64,000 nucleotides of DNA from Cristatella mucedo (taxonomy: Eukaryota; Bryozoa; Phylactolaemata; Cristatellidae), in contig WPIO01000165.1 of NCBI GenBank assembly GCA_009760855.2, forward strand, positions 261,501 to 325,500, read 5' to 3'. Below the pieces are notes generated by a model. That model saw nothing but the letters and a program-made list of their open reading frames with translations, did no database searches and was not told the origin of the DNA. Of this stretch, positions 44,645 through 56,322 are shown piece by piece; position 1 is the stretch's first letter; the number at the start of each line of letters is the position of its first letter. The position numbers were made by a program, and so were the translations under genes.

Positions 44645-45455
44645 TAATAATAATAATCGTACATTTTTATAGCGCCCTCAGACAACTCACTCTCTTCCAA
44701 GGCACTTTGCATATGCTTTAAAGAAAGTGGTAGCATGCGCAGAGTCAGCACGAAGAAGCAAACAGGACGAATCTCAACGATTCGCAAAATGCTGCGATAA
44801 ACAGATGCGTTTCAGGCTTCTTTTTAAATTTCTTTATGTAAGAGAATATCGTGACGTCAGTCTGGATTGAGTTCCAGTCTTTAGGAGCAAACGGACAAAA
44901 GGCACAATCTCCAAAGGATTTGAGGTTCGTACAAGGTTTAAGTAAACCTAAACGATTTTAGTCAGGTGGGAACTAGCTCTCATAAGGAGGCTAAAGCCAG
45001 AGAATAAAAGGACCTAAAAGTGAGTGACAGAATCTGGAAGTCGATGCGCTGCTTGATTGAAAGCCAGTGCAGGTCGGCTAAAAGTCGTATGGTGTTGCAA
45101 GTGCGAGGCTCACGACAGACAAGCCTGGCTGCAGAGTTTTGCATCAACTGTAAGGTCTTGATTGCACATGCCTGTATATCTGCAAGCAGTGCGTTACAGA
45201 AGACGAGATGAAATGTCACAAATGCGTGGACCAATTTGAATGTAGTATCCCTGTTTAAGCAAGTCCGAATGTTAGTAATGATGAGTATATGAAAGTAGGC
45301 AGACTTCACAGTAGAGCTGATGTGATCACCTAGTGAAAGGTCATTTTGGAACAGGACATTTAGATTTCGAGCCGATGTAACTAGAGAGCTCTACTGGCAG
45401 AGCCGATTCGGAGCGTTAAGCGTTCCAGTTGTTGAGTCACATTTGGTTTGCCCAT
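44645..45455 (-). mobile_element. L2-type LINE, diverged
   Basis: 3' tail and C-terminal frame remnant 44980-45309. Confidence 0.78.
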
Positions 45456-45479
45456 ACTTATTGCCCATATCCATACCCA

Positions 45480-46216
45480 TTTGGTTTGCCCATACCATAA
45501 CATTGCTAAAATTTGGGCTTGTTTAGATAAGGATACCACGTCTCAGTTGGTCCATGCATTTGTGACATCCCGACTCGAATTCTCTAAGACGCTGCTTGCT
45601 GGCCTACCAGCGTGTGCAATCAGGCGACTACAGCTTGTGCAAAACTCCGCAACTAGGCTTGTCTGTCGTGAACGTCGCAGTTGCCACATCACACCACTTC
45701 TCTCCGACCTGCACTGGCTCCCAGTCAAGCAACGCATCGACTTCAAGCTTTTTTTTTAATCATATTTAGGTCCCTTTATTATTTGGCTCCAGCCTTTTAC
45801 CCACTTTAGCCTATTTATCTATGCCTCAAATCCTACAAATCTCAAATCCTTTGGAGACCGTGTATTTAGTTCGTATAGTCCCAAAGACTGGAACTCCCTC
45901 CCGACTTGCGTCACAACATCCTCTGACTTGACCACATTTAAAAAGAACTTGAAAACACACCTATTTAGGACCGCATTTAGCAGGTCCCTGTGATTCGTCC
46001 TTGATGTGCGGATGCGTGCTGACACTGTGCATGCTGCCACTAACCACATTTGCATGCTTAACCTGTGCATGTCACCCCTAACCACGTTGTTCATGCTGTT
46101 TATCAAGAATGATATTACTCACGATTCAATCGCATTTCCCTTTGCAGCAAATGTAAAGCGCCTAAGAAGAGATTGAGTTCTCTGAGGGCGCTTTATCAAG
46201 TGCATTATTGTTATAA
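45480..46216 (+). mobile_element. L2-type LINE, head-to-head with the previous copy
   Basis: C-terminal region with SRLEF..LLAGLPACAIRR, 3' UTR and ATT tail. Confidence 0.82.
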
Positions 46217-46500
46217 TTATTATACTAAGTAAGTTGGTTTTATTGTCATCCAATTTAAGAAATGTTGCTGCCATCTATATGAGGATGCCATCAATACATG
46301 CAGCAAGGGAGTTAAGAGCATTCGACGTGCTTGAGGGCATGAAAAAATCAAAGCCAAAGTACAACTGAAATATGCGCAGAAGTGGAAGCCTAGATTGTGC
46401 TTGGCGATCGCGTCGGCCAGAGGGAGAGTGTAAACTGTGAAAAGAAGCGGTCCGTGCACGGAGTTCTGAGGAACCCCCTGATTCAGTGACCCCTCGGATG
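46217..46500 (-). mobile_element. L2-type LINE reverse-transcriptase fragment
   Basis: Encodes [20 protein letters not shown] in reverse, then breaks. Confidence 0.7.
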
Positions 46501-46594
46501 ACCTTTATGTGTGCACATGAAAGCGAGCGAGCAAACCCCAGGGTCGCACAATTCGTGGCATCGTACTATCTACCGATCTTACCAGAGCACGGAC

Positions 46595-46690
46595 CAATAA
46601 TACATTTGTGTAGCACCCTAAGAGAACTGAATCTTTTGCTAGGCATTTTACAGGTGCTGCACAGAAACCAATAGCAAAATTTTCGTTGGA
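46595..46690 (-). mobile_element. L2-type LINE 3' tail, diverged
   Basis: Reversed tail variant TAGCACCCTAAGAGAACTGA. Confidence 0.6.
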
Positions 46691-47489
46691 TAATAATTAA
46701 TAATTATGATCCGACGGACTGTTTCTGCTGCGTTCATTGCGAGCTCCTCCAGTCGTCGGCGTCGGCGTTAAGTTCCTCGGCAATGTCGCGAAGGAGATGG
46801 GAAGCGGATGTAAAATGGATTCCGAGCTAGTGGATGACGGATTACGACCGCCGGTTCGAGATCGTGCGCGTATACAGATATCTACTCATTCACTCGTTCG
46901 CTCACTTGTTTCTGTATACATTTAGAAGTTACCCACACCGAGACGTCGAGCGCGGCCATGCTGCGAGGCCATCTTCTGCGAAGCCATGGTGATCGTACAT
47001 GCAGGCAGGTCACTTTGCCGGCTCGAGTTCTCCGCGGTCGGTAGACGTGCATGAGGGAGGAGTGCATGAGTAAGAGAGTCGGTAGACGAGCATGAAATGG
47101 CGTCGGAGGAATCCGTCGCTTTCGCTTCCAAGGGAGGAATGTGACTGACGAGGTACAGCACGGATTAATATCTGTCGCCAGCCGGTCGGATGAGCACTGA
47201 CGGCAAAATAGCATAGACTCTCGAGAGGCTGGTGGAGGCTGCAAGATGGAGGCTGACGATTTCAAGTCAAGAGGTAGTGTGAAGGACGCAGCGCAGCTAC
47301 GGCTACTTAGCTGTGGTCTCCACCTGACCCTCGGCTGCGTGCACTACAGATAGCGGACATGTTGGTCTTGGAAAAGTCGCGCGACTGCAATAGATATTTT
47401 CAATAAAGAAATGCAATGCAGTGTTTCACTCATCCGCGCAAGCTTTCTTTCTGTCAAGCTTCGAATGACTTCGCGATCCTCTGTTTGGC
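46691..47489. other. No gene seen
   Basis: A 20-base stretch GTCGGTAGACG.GCATGA repeats at 47037 and 47080; otherwise unique. Confidence 0.4.
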
Positions 47490-47615
47490 GAAGGGCCCTT
47501 AGAAAGCTCAATCAAATACCCAGAGGCTTTTGCGTGCGCCGCAGGGCTCGAACCCACGACCTCGATCGCTAAAGATGAGCAGCTTAGTCTTGGGGCAAAC
47601 CAGGGCCAACACCTC
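47490..47615 (-). mobile_element. SINE-2
   Basis: Reverse copy with GGGCTCGAACCCACGACCTC. Confidence 0.65.
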
Positions 47616-48234
47616 ATTTCCGTAAATTCCTCATAAATTCGCACAAATTCCTCATTTGCAACGCCTGATACGGCGCGGCGGAGGACGTCTCGCAGAGCAG
47701 AAGCTCCCGTTTCACGCGAAAGCAATGGCAACGCGTGAATGTGCATATACAGATATATAGTGATACATACATATATATATATATATATGTGTGTGTTTTA
47801 TTTATTTATTTCGCACTAATTATAATCGCATTTAATTATTATAAATTATTTCAATAAGAAAATGAAAATTAAAGATTGAGATTGAGACTGCAGAAGAAGA
47901 ACGCGATGGTGAAATCAGGGGCGCCAGCCAATATCCGGTGTAGCTGCCGCAGCTTCTGTCGCTGCTGCTTCTGTCTGAGTCACGTTGGCTACCTATCGAG
48001 CTTCGAATCGACCTCGCGATCATCGCGATTTTCGGCTCACAAGTGGCTCCACTCGCTTGTTCCCCCAGCTCCGCCCACATGGCATTGACCTCCGTCAGCT
48101 CCCCCACCTGTCCTTGACCTTTTCGCTCCTCCATCGTGCTCTCGAACCCTATCTGAAGTTTTAATGTCTAAATCACTTAAGCCATATGAATTAATTTCCC
48201 TAGGAGCACCGTATTAGCAAACTGTGTTGCCATA
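47616..48234. other. No gene seen; short TA repeat
   Basis: AT-rich with (TA)n at 47772-47790. Confidence 0.4.
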
Positions 48235-48590
48235 CTCCCCAATATTATGCTCCCAAAGCCTGAAACTCACTCCCGACGTGGGTCATGACACCTCCTGATT
48301 TGACCTCATATAAAAAGAAACCAAAAAACGCATCTATGTATAGCATTATTTAGTGGATCCGTGCGATTCATCCTTTACGTGCTTATGCGTGCTGACACTG
48401 CGCGTGCTGCCTGCCACTAACCACATCTGTATGCTCACCCTGTGCATGTCACCCCTAAACCTTTCTATGGTTGTTGTCATGGAGCATGCTGCCACTAATC
48501 ATTCAATCGTGCTTCCTTTGCAGCAAAGGTAAATTGCATAGAAAGATATTGAGTTCTCCGGAGGTGCATTATATCAAATGTATCATTATT
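48235..48590 (+). mobile_element. L2-type LINE 3' end
   Basis: TGCTCCCAAAGCCTGAAACT through an ATT tail; diverged. Confidence 0.7.
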
Positions 48591-48624
48591 ATTAATAAAA
48601 AAGGTATCTCATTCTTTAAGTACC

Positions 48625-48950
48625 AATAATAGCAATAAATCTGTATAGTACCCTCAGAGAACTTAGTATCTCTCAAGGCACTTTACAGATGCTGCATATA
48701 AAGAATTGCCAAATGTTTGGCGGTAACATTCGCAAGCAGCAGGGATAGTACAAGCAGCTACATGCACACGAGGGACGAATCCCAAGGACCCACCAAATGC
48801 TGTAACAAACAGGAGTGTTTTAAGCTTCTTTTTAAATGTCATGTCAGGGGACGTTGTGAGTGAGGTCGGTAGTGAGTTCCAAGATTTGGGAGTATAGGAA
48901 CAAAAGGCACGGTCTCCAACGGTTTTGAGATTCGTACGAGTAATACTTAC
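48625..48950 (-). mobile_element. L2-type LINE 3' end, diverged
   Basis: Tail-to-tail with the previous copy. Confidence 0.7.
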
Positions 48951-49117
48951 GAACGCCATCACGTCATGCAATACCAAAGTAGTCATTTTTCCCAGCCAAA
49001 TAGCAACCTACAGCATCCCGTCTTACCTTGTGTGAGGATCGGTGAATATTATACGAATCCGTAAATGTACGACTATTACAGTCGCAGCTGTCGTAAATTC
49101 ACCACATAGATCGACTT

Positions 49118-49345
49118 CTATCTATGGCAGCCTATCTGATAACCACCGCAGCAAAACCTACCGTACAAACTTACTGAAAGACCCCTGCACTCTCTACTTA
49201 TTAATATCTCAGCAGAAACTTCCTTGTCATCCATAATCCTATGTGTAGTAACAGTATTACCATCACCCACAATAGCATAACTAAAAGACAAAGGAGCAAC
49301 CTTTTCATTGATGATCTTAGCAAAGTCTTCAGTAGTGCGATACAT
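49118..49345 (-). pseudogene. Small ORF resembling the N-terminal part of a phage-type RNA ligase (tentative)
   Basis: Starts at an ATG and reads MYRTTEDFAKIINEK, then VGDGNTVTTHRIMDD and ISRECRGLSV. The closing ECRG motif, about 50 residues in, is the motif that precedes the active domain in T4 RNA ligase 1-like proteins. A GTAAGT follows right after ECRGLS, so this could be a real first exon and not a fragment. Codon use is AT-rich, unlike the nearby GC-rich exons. The rest of a ligase (KXDG and later motifs) is not seen downstream, which is LINE sequence. Confidence 0.25.
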
Positions 49346-50070
49346 TTCTATATTTGAATTATACTATGAAACCATTTCTGTTAATTAAATATTTTATTGG
49401 AAAACAAGCTAAAAAAATATAACCCTCGTGAAGCTAATCCAATTAAGCTGTGTTTTCTGTATGTTGAATATGACTTGACCTACATTCGTCATGTCTAGGC
49501 AGTCGAGTTTGAGCGCTGGCGAAAACGAGGCATGGGGGGGGGGGGGGGAGGAGGTCACGGCCGGCTGAAGACTATCGAGGTCTACCCTCGCTCGAGAGCT
49601 CTGCACTCTCTTTTTCGCTCAAGTTGCCACGTTGTCTATTTGATTTGCGCGAGCGAAGCTTTTTTTGCTGTTGCACGTAAGCAAAGCGCAGACAGGACAC
49701 CTGTAATAGAGAACTTCATACTTAACAATGGCCGTCGCGCCTTCGCCGCAGACAGGCGCTGCAGCCGCGGGCGCGTTCTTATGCTTAGTTTCGGCAGCGG
49801 GCAGCAGCCGGCGTAGGCGCCGCAGCTCCGCAAGCCGGCGTACAGATAGATGTACATCCGCTACACTCGCTGTGCGTTCACACTTTGAGGCCTGCGATCG
49901 AGATCCGCATGCTGCGCATAGATATACGGTTGTACGACATTTCCCCCTGGAGGTTCCCCCCCCCCAACATTTCCCCCACCCCCGGTGAACCCTAGGACAT
50001 TTCTCACCGGACATTCCCCCACAGGTAGGACATTTCCCCCTATGTTGATGAATGCATAACTAAGAAATAC

Positions 50071-50071
<1 letters not shown>

Positions 50072-50110
<39 letters not shown>
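50072..50110 (+). repeat. (TA)n microsatellite
   Basis: Pure TA run. Confidence 0.95.
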
Positions 50111-50112
<2 letters not shown>

Positions 50113-50479
50113 GATAAAACAAAGTTCATGCTCTATTAAAATAAAATAAAATCAACTCAGTATATTTAGATGAATGGATGGATTGGAAGGATGGTTTCTA
50201 ATGGAGCGAGCGGCGGCTGCGGCGGCTGCGGCAGCGGCGAGCTATACAGGTCGATCCCGCGGAAGTTAAGTGCCGCTCGATGCCGCCAGGCACGTGTTTG
50301 TACCCGTCGAAGCGGGCGCGCGCTACGGCCTGCCGCACGTTCCTGCAAATGAGCGCTAAGCCTCAGAGGTCTACTGAGTATAACTCCCTCAAGAGATCAA
50401 GTTATGCCTTAATACACACTAATTAAAGCGCGGAATGCGAGCAAGGGTGGATTTAGGCGGCGGAGGCGCAGCCCGCCCT

Positions 50480-50602
50480 AAACCCAAAAACATAAACCCT
50501 CAACACTAAACCCTAAACCCTAAACCCTAAAAACCATAAACCCTAAATTATAAACCCTAAAAACCCTAAACCTTAAAACCCTAAACACTAAACCCTAAAC
50601 CG
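50480..50602 (+). repeat. Degenerate CCCTAAA array (TTTAGGG-type)
   Basis: About a dozen ACCCTAAA-like units with variants; three consecutive perfect CCTAAAC units near 50510. Confidence 0.8.
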
Positions 50603-50665
50603 TATATCGGGGGGAAGTGTCCTACGGGGGGGGGAAATGTCGGGGGGGGGGGGAATGTCCGTACC

Positions 50666-51260
50666 CCACGCCGTCATGGTCCAACTCTTTCATCCTTGAC
50701 AAAGCGAGCGGTGAATCTCTCGTTGATAAGTACAAACGGGACAAAGTGACGTACAAAGAAAGCAAATGTCTCCTCGGCGCCGCGGCCGCCTCGACGCTCC
50801 CGCCTCCGCGCGCGTGCGAGAGCAGCGTCACATTTCCGGTTGCAGCGCCCCCTGGCGGGGGAGGATGGACGAGACGCGCGAGCTGCCGACAAAGTCGACG
50901 GAACAAGGTGGCGGCGGCTGTTTTCCGGTATCGGCGGCAGCGGGCGGCGTCGTCGGGCAGTCCGGTCCGACTCAGCGTGCTCAGCGAGTCGCGTGCTCAG
51001 CGAGTCGCGTGCTCAACGAGTTGCCGAACAGGGGAACGAGCGCCGCCGCCGCCTCCGCCGCCGCCGCCGCTCTTCGCGCCAGCGGCGGTTGGGGCGAATC
51101 CGAAGCCGCCGCTTCCGCAAAGACGAACGACGAGGATGCAGTCGCTACCTTGGCTCCTTGGCTTCGCCCGATCACCCTCGCGGCCCTCACAGCGACGGCG
51201 GCGACGGCGGCGGCGGCTGCACCGACTGTGCGGCGGAGGAGGCCGAGGGCGTTAAAAAGG
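50666..51260. other. GC-rich 3' flank of gene A
   Basis: A 16-bp CGTGCTCAGCGAGTCG tandem repeat at about 50970-51015. Open frames on both strands without splice support. Confidence 0.4.
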
Positions 51261-51823
51261 CTAGAACATCGCTTGAATGCTGCCGCCCATCCGAGGGCCG
51301 ATAGGTGGCTGCGTCACTTGGCCCATCTGGTGGTTGACTCCTTGCATCGACGCGGTGATGCCGAGCGGAGCGCCGCCGCCGACGCCTTGGAGCAGCGGCC
51401 CGAAACTCTGCATCGAGCCTCGGGCGCGGTGCATCGGCTGCATGGGCGGCGCCGCAGGCTGGAAGCCGCCGCCCATGCGCGCGGCGAAGCTCGGACTCGG
51501 CTGCATCATCATCTGCTGCTGCTGCTGCTGCTGCGGCGGCGGCGGAGCCATCATCATGGGCGGCATCATGGTAGGCATTTGCGACATCATGGGCGTCGCC
51601 GCGGCCGCCGCCGCCATCATGGCGCCCATCGCTGCGAGGCCGTCCATCTGCTGCACGAACGTCACCGGCAACGCTCCGCCCAGCAGCGCCGCCTGCGACT
51701 GCGATCGCTGCTTCCGGTTGCCCGTCAAGCTTGCCGCGGAGCTCGTCCGCTTGCGATCGCGGTCGTCGTCATCGTCGTCGCCGCTGTCGTCTCTGCGGCT
51801 TTTACGCGAACGTCGCGTCGTGT
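51261..51823 (-). CDS. Gene A: terminal exon, Met/Gln/Pro/Ala-rich tail
   Basis: Excellent acceptor (CTACCACTCCTCTTCGTAG), phase 1, then 187 codons to a stop at 51261-51263. Order: basic RRSRKSRR, acidic GDDDDDD, basic DRDRKR, Ser-rich TSSAAS, then a long Met/Ala/Pro/Gln tract (MMSQMPTMMPPMMM, seven Gln) and a Gly/Met/Gln C-terminus ending GGSIQAMF. Amino-acid bias is far from random translation of this GC-rich DNA: Met is frequent although the other frames are Arg/Ala. No catalytic motif is visible. A prion-like or condensate-forming tail is an inference. Confidence 0.6.
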
Positions 51824-52079
51824 CTACGAAGAGGAGTGGTAGGGTCTCTTTCTGGTGTCCATCGCGCAGAGCCGTCCTCCGAAGGTGAGACCAGATGAAT
51901 GAGGTGAAGCCACAGCTGCGACAGCATATTGATCTCTCTCTCCTTATTTTTGGTTCTCGCTCTTCATTTTCTCCTATTTGTCTCACACGCGTGCACGCAC
52001 CCTCTTTCATTCTATTTCTATTTTTTCTAATTTCTCCCTTCCCAGTTTCGTCCTTTCGCCTTTCGCTCTTCTGCTGCCT

Positions 52080-52672
<593 letters not shown>

Positions 52673-52790
52673 CTTCCGTTAATCGAAATGTCGTGAATAG
52701 CTGGGCTGAATGGCGGCGCCGAGGAACGCAATGACTCAGTTCTGAGCAGTCGTTACCGCCGCTGCGATAGCCGCCGCGCCCGCTGCCTAC

Positions 52791-52973
52791 CTTCTCTGGA
52801 GCTCCGAGATTTCTCGCGATCATACTCCCGGTCGCGACCGTCACCGTCCCGGTCGCGGCTGCGGCCGCGGTCCTGATCTAGACGGTCGCGGCTGCGGCCG
52901 CGGTCCTGATCTAGACGGTCGCGGCTGCGACCGCGGTCGTATAGCGACTGCGCTCTCGACCTCCTTTGACCTT
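52791..52973 (-). CDS. Gene A: Arg/Asp/Ser-repeat exon
   Basis: 183 bases, phase 1 to phase 1; acceptor ACTTGTCGCACCCAG, donor GAGAAG|GTAGGC. Encodes an RD/RS-type low-complexity segment: after GQRRSRAQSLYDRGRSRDRL comes the 11-residue unit DQDRGRSRDRL, a third diverged unit, then YDREKSRSSRE. The unit is an almost perfect 33-bp DNA repeat. Such tracts are typical of RNA-processing proteins, so their fusion to a membrane helix would be unusual. Assignment to gene A rests on strand, order and phase. Confidence 0.5.
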
Positions 52974-53091
52974 CTGGGTGCGACAAGTGCGACGAAGCTA
53001 CGCGTCCGAGCGGCGGTGGCGCCGCAGTGCCGCTTCGCCGTCGAGCGACCTCAGAGCGCTGCTTTCCTAGATGTGAGCGAGGAGACAAATC

Positions 53092-53830
53092 CAGTGCGCT
53101 CCGTCAATTCGAGCGAAGCGCGGGGCGAGCTAGGCGTCGCCGCAGCCGTCGTCACTTGCCAGGCGCCGCGATCGCGATAACGTGCCTAACAGTGGCGATC
53201 TAGATCACAGATACTCGATATCGTAGATCGTACCGATATCGATCTACCTGGTAAGGATCCCTTCACGTGCCTGCCAGTCAAAGCGATCAGTCGCGCGAGG
53301 TGCAAGCCAGCTGACGCCAGCGGATTGCTCTATCGTTGCTGGCTGGCGTGGCGAGGAGCGATCAAAAAAGAAGTGCCGCGCCGATAACGAGGACAGAGAC
53401 TGGGCGCGGGCTGAGATCGTCCCCGTCCGCTTCGATCGGAAATCTCCGTTTCCCCCAAGTGCAACACGCCTCGCCGACTCGCAGCTAGCTAGCGTCCCCG
53501 TCCCAAGGAAGCGCGTCGTTTACCTGGGTTTGTATGCCGGTGGGTGCGAGGGTGCTCGCGCGTGCGTGCGGATTTGTGCGTACGTGCATGTGTGCGTGCG
53601 TGCGTGTCCCTTCTTAGCTAAGTGAGGTCTCGCTCAGAGTCGCGCGAAGTAAGCTTCGGCGAGCCGAAGGTAACGCTTCGCGCGCTAAAGTGAAGCGTTT
53701 GTGGCCGACATTCTGTTTATTTTCTCCTGTCATGTCGGCATGAAATTCTTCATCTCTAGTTGCCAGAGTTATCAGTGACTGCGACTCGTCGATGCGAGGT
53801 GCTACAGTTGCTACTGCGAAGCTAGAGATT
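53092..53830. other. No gene seen
   Basis: Mixed sequence within the presumed gene A intron; GTGCGTGCGTG-type run at 53560-53610. Confidence 0.35.
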
Positions 53831-53832
53831 TG

Positions 53833-53886
<54 letters not shown>

Positions 53887-53926
53887 TGTATCTGTATATA
53901 TATATAGGTATCTGTATCTATCTATA

Positions 53927-53964
<38 letters not shown>

Positions 53965-54006
53965 TATCTGTATCTATCTATATATATATATATATATATA
54001 TATATC
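53831..54006 (+). repeat. (TA)n / (TG)n / TATC compound microsatellite
   Basis: Two TATCTGTATCTATCTATA blocks embedded in TA. Confidence 0.95.
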
Positions 54007-54712
54007 CTCATGGCACGGGAGCAATATATTTCTCAACCGAGACGTCTTAGTTAAGTGTTAGAACACATTTACGATTTGATTATTTACAATAATTCTGATA
54101 CGCCCAGAATTCATTTGGCAGCGAGCGAGGTGATTTCGTATGCGTTACTGGACGAGACAGAGAATGCATAATAGCCTTGCCAGGAAATCGTTTTCAGAAA
54201 TGACCTGCTATACCAGCGTTAGAGAACCTCTAGGGAAGATTCGTAACTAACCAAAGTAACGAACACCATTTGTGGTTTACGGAAGTTCATGTGCGCTATT
54301 TATTCTTTACCGCTACGCACCGCTGTTGCCGAATTTTCTATGGTTGATGGATATATATACATATATATTTATATGCATATATACATGTGTATTAATATCA
54401 AAAGAGCAATTGGTTATGTTTTAATTTATATTTTATTATATTACATTGCTTATATTATATTTATATCCGCTAATCGTCGACTTCCGGTTGAAGCCATTCG
54501 CTGGCGAACGGCGCCACTCAGCGCCGGTAGCAAACTCTCACAGCGAGCGAGCTTAGAGGTGGGTAATTTGAGCTACCGCCGTCGGGCGTCGGGCGCGAAG
54601 CTAATCGTACGAGCTGCTAGCTGCGCTCGGGGCTACCGAAAGTTTCTAAGGGGCGCCCTGACACGCGCCCGCTTCCTCACGCCGGTGAGCCAATGCTCAC
54701 ACACGCGACTAC
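54007..54712. other. No gene seen
   Basis: AT-rich to 54470, then GC-rich. Confidence 0.4.
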
Positions 54713-54877
54713 CAAGTCGACCGCAGACTTCACGCGAAGTTGCTCGCGCGCGCAGACTGCGGAAGCTGAGCGCGGTCGTATGCTGATCACATGGCACGGC
54801 CATGGAGTCGCTGGTAAAGCGCAGAGCAAGACGCGGCCGCCGCCGCCACCATCGCTCTTCGTACGAGCGGGCTTGGA
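54713..54877 (-). CDS. Gene A: possible second exon (weak)
   Basis: Strong acceptor (CATTCTCTATTGCAG) and a GT donor (CTTG|GTAGTC) bound 165 bases open in the phase-1 frame, so it fits between the TM exon and the 52.8-kb exon without shifting frame. The product is Arg-rich (SYEERWWRRRPR) and unlike anything known to me. Two other frames are also open for long stretches, so coding status is uncertain. Confidence 0.22.
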
Positions 54878-55447
54878 CTGCAATAGAGAATGCACAGTGC
54901 AGATTGGCAAAGGAGGCAACTAACTAAATTCACCAATAAGTCCTATTAAACGGCGCGAAGTCGTTAGAGCTCAAGGGGAATCGTCACCCTGGCCCGGTCC
55001 TCGAGTTTGCCCAGTCTTTGACCTTGGACGCGTGCTCTCGCCATTCCTCGAGAAAGAGTTTTGATGGAGATACTGTAAAATATTATTTTCACCGAGAGGA
55101 ACTGCGTGAAGAAGAGACAAATGTTTTTGGCTTAGCTCCGACTGGTCAACTGGTATTACTATCAACTATCAACTGGTATTACTATAAACTGGTATTACTG
55201 CCCGTATTTTCGTACTACCCGCATGTCAGCATACAGCCCGCTTCCGCGCAAAGTGCCCAAACTTTGCCACGGCAGCAACTTTTTGCGGCAAATAGAATAT
55301 AGTTATAATATATTATATTGTGTTATATATTACCATATATTATATTTATTATACCTATGTATTGTATTACATTGTTATATAAATTCTATATTTTATTAAA
55401 TATTTATCATGTCAATATATATTATTATAATGTACTGTATTATATAT

Positions 55448-55479
<32 letters not shown>

Positions 55480-55591
55480 TATAAAAATAGAGTGTCATAT
55501 ATAAATAATAGAAAATAATAGAAATAGAATAGATATTAAAGCTACTAGTTTATAGGTGAATTGAATAGTTCTTTGCGGCGCATAGAGATAC
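54878..55591. other. No gene seen (gene A intron)
   Basis: AT-rich from 55290, with (TA)n near 55460-55480. Confidence 0.4.
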
Positions 55592-55738
55592 CTGAGCACT
55601 TGCTGGCGCATACCAATATGCAGATGAGAATAGCGACTCCAATGGTAATGCCGCCAGAGACAAAAACGGCGACGAGGTTGTTATTGATGAAGTCTAGCAG
55701 CAACGATCCCGATCCTTTCGACGTTGGGTTCGATCCTC
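55592..55738 (-). CDS. Gene A: transmembrane-helix exon of an unrecognised single-pass membrane protein
   Basis: A 147-base exon, phase 1 on both sides. Acceptor GCCGCTTCGTCGTAG, donor TGCTCAG|GTATCT. A short Gly/Ser-rich segment (GSNPTSKGSGSLLLDF) leads into one hydrophobic helix (FVSGGITIGVAILICILVCA) and ends SKCS at the cytosolic border. The boundary design matches the TM exons of genes B and C. Type I or III topology is inferred from the Arg-rich exons downstream. The N-terminal exon was not found. I recognise no family. Confidence 0.55.
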
Positions 55739-55785
55739 CTACGACGAAGCGGCGCCGGAGCGCAAGAGGCGTCACCGCCCAGCGC

Positions 55786-55848
55786 CAACCAGCGCCGACC
55801 AGCGCCAACCAGCGCCAACCAGCGCCAACCAGGACCAACCAGTGCCAA
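55786..55848 (+). repeat. 10-bp tandem repeat (ACCAGCGCCA)n
   Basis: About six units close upstream (minus-strand sense) of the gene A TM exon. Confidence 0.9.
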
Positions 55849-55942
55849 CGACGGACCATCGACGGGAAAGCGCGGCGCGTTCGGCGGCGGCGGTCGCTCG
55901 CATGCTGGCAAGGATATCTGGGGCAAGGCTGCTGGCAATGAA

Positions 55943-56075
55943 TAATAATAATAATACATTTGATATAGCGCCCTCAGAGAACTCGTCTATTTCTAGGCAC
56001 TTTACGTTTGCTACAAAGGAAGCACTGTCGACTGATTAGCGGTAGCATGCTCAATGACCGCAAGCACAATAAATT
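55943..56075 (-). mobile_element. L2-type LINE 3' tail
   Basis: (AAT)n then reversed tail. Confidence 0.78.
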
Positions 56076-56217
56076 AACGCCGCGCCTCGCACCTCGTATT
56101 GAAATAGTTAAGGACCGCAGTCGACATTACCAAGGACTCGAGACTGGCGCCGAGATGAACGCCAGACGACGCCTGGCGCGTAGCCGCTCAACCGAATGCG
56201 CCACCCGCGCCTCGTCA

Positions 56218-56322
56218 GAACGCTCGACTCTCACAGCGAGTCGCTAGAACGCTCGACCCTCACAGCGAGTCGCTAGAACGCTCGCTCAGCACAGCGAGTC
56301 GCTAGAACGATCGACCCTCACA
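56218..56322 (+). repeat. 29-bp tandem repeat, about 3.5 units
   Basis: Unit CGACCCTCACAGCGAGTCGC plus TAGAACGCT. Confidence 0.88.

Larger units (their letters stand above)
49930..50665. repeat. Element-like region bounded by inverted GGACATTTCCCCC motif clusters
   Basis: About five GACATTTCCCCC-type motifs at 49935-50045 point one way and three at 50608-50660 the other. Between them lie (TA)n, a GC-rich segment and a degenerate CCCTAAA array. Confidence 0.5.

Noticed and set aside
44402-44647. Signal-peptide-like + strand start at 44402
   Set aside because: Hydrophobic run could be chance in CG-rich DNA; the reading frame has no identifiable donor and ends at a LINE insertion.
50166-50342. 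Possible minus-strand exon after a strong acceptor at 50343
   Set aside because: Two frames remain open (one reads VARARFDGYKHVPGGIERHL) and no donor or partner exon fits; left as an observation only.
50766-51842. 358-codon + strand frame over the gene A terminal exon
   Set aside because: It is the antisense shadow: His/Arg/Leu-rich where the minus strand gives a structured Met/Pro/Gln tail with a strong acceptor.
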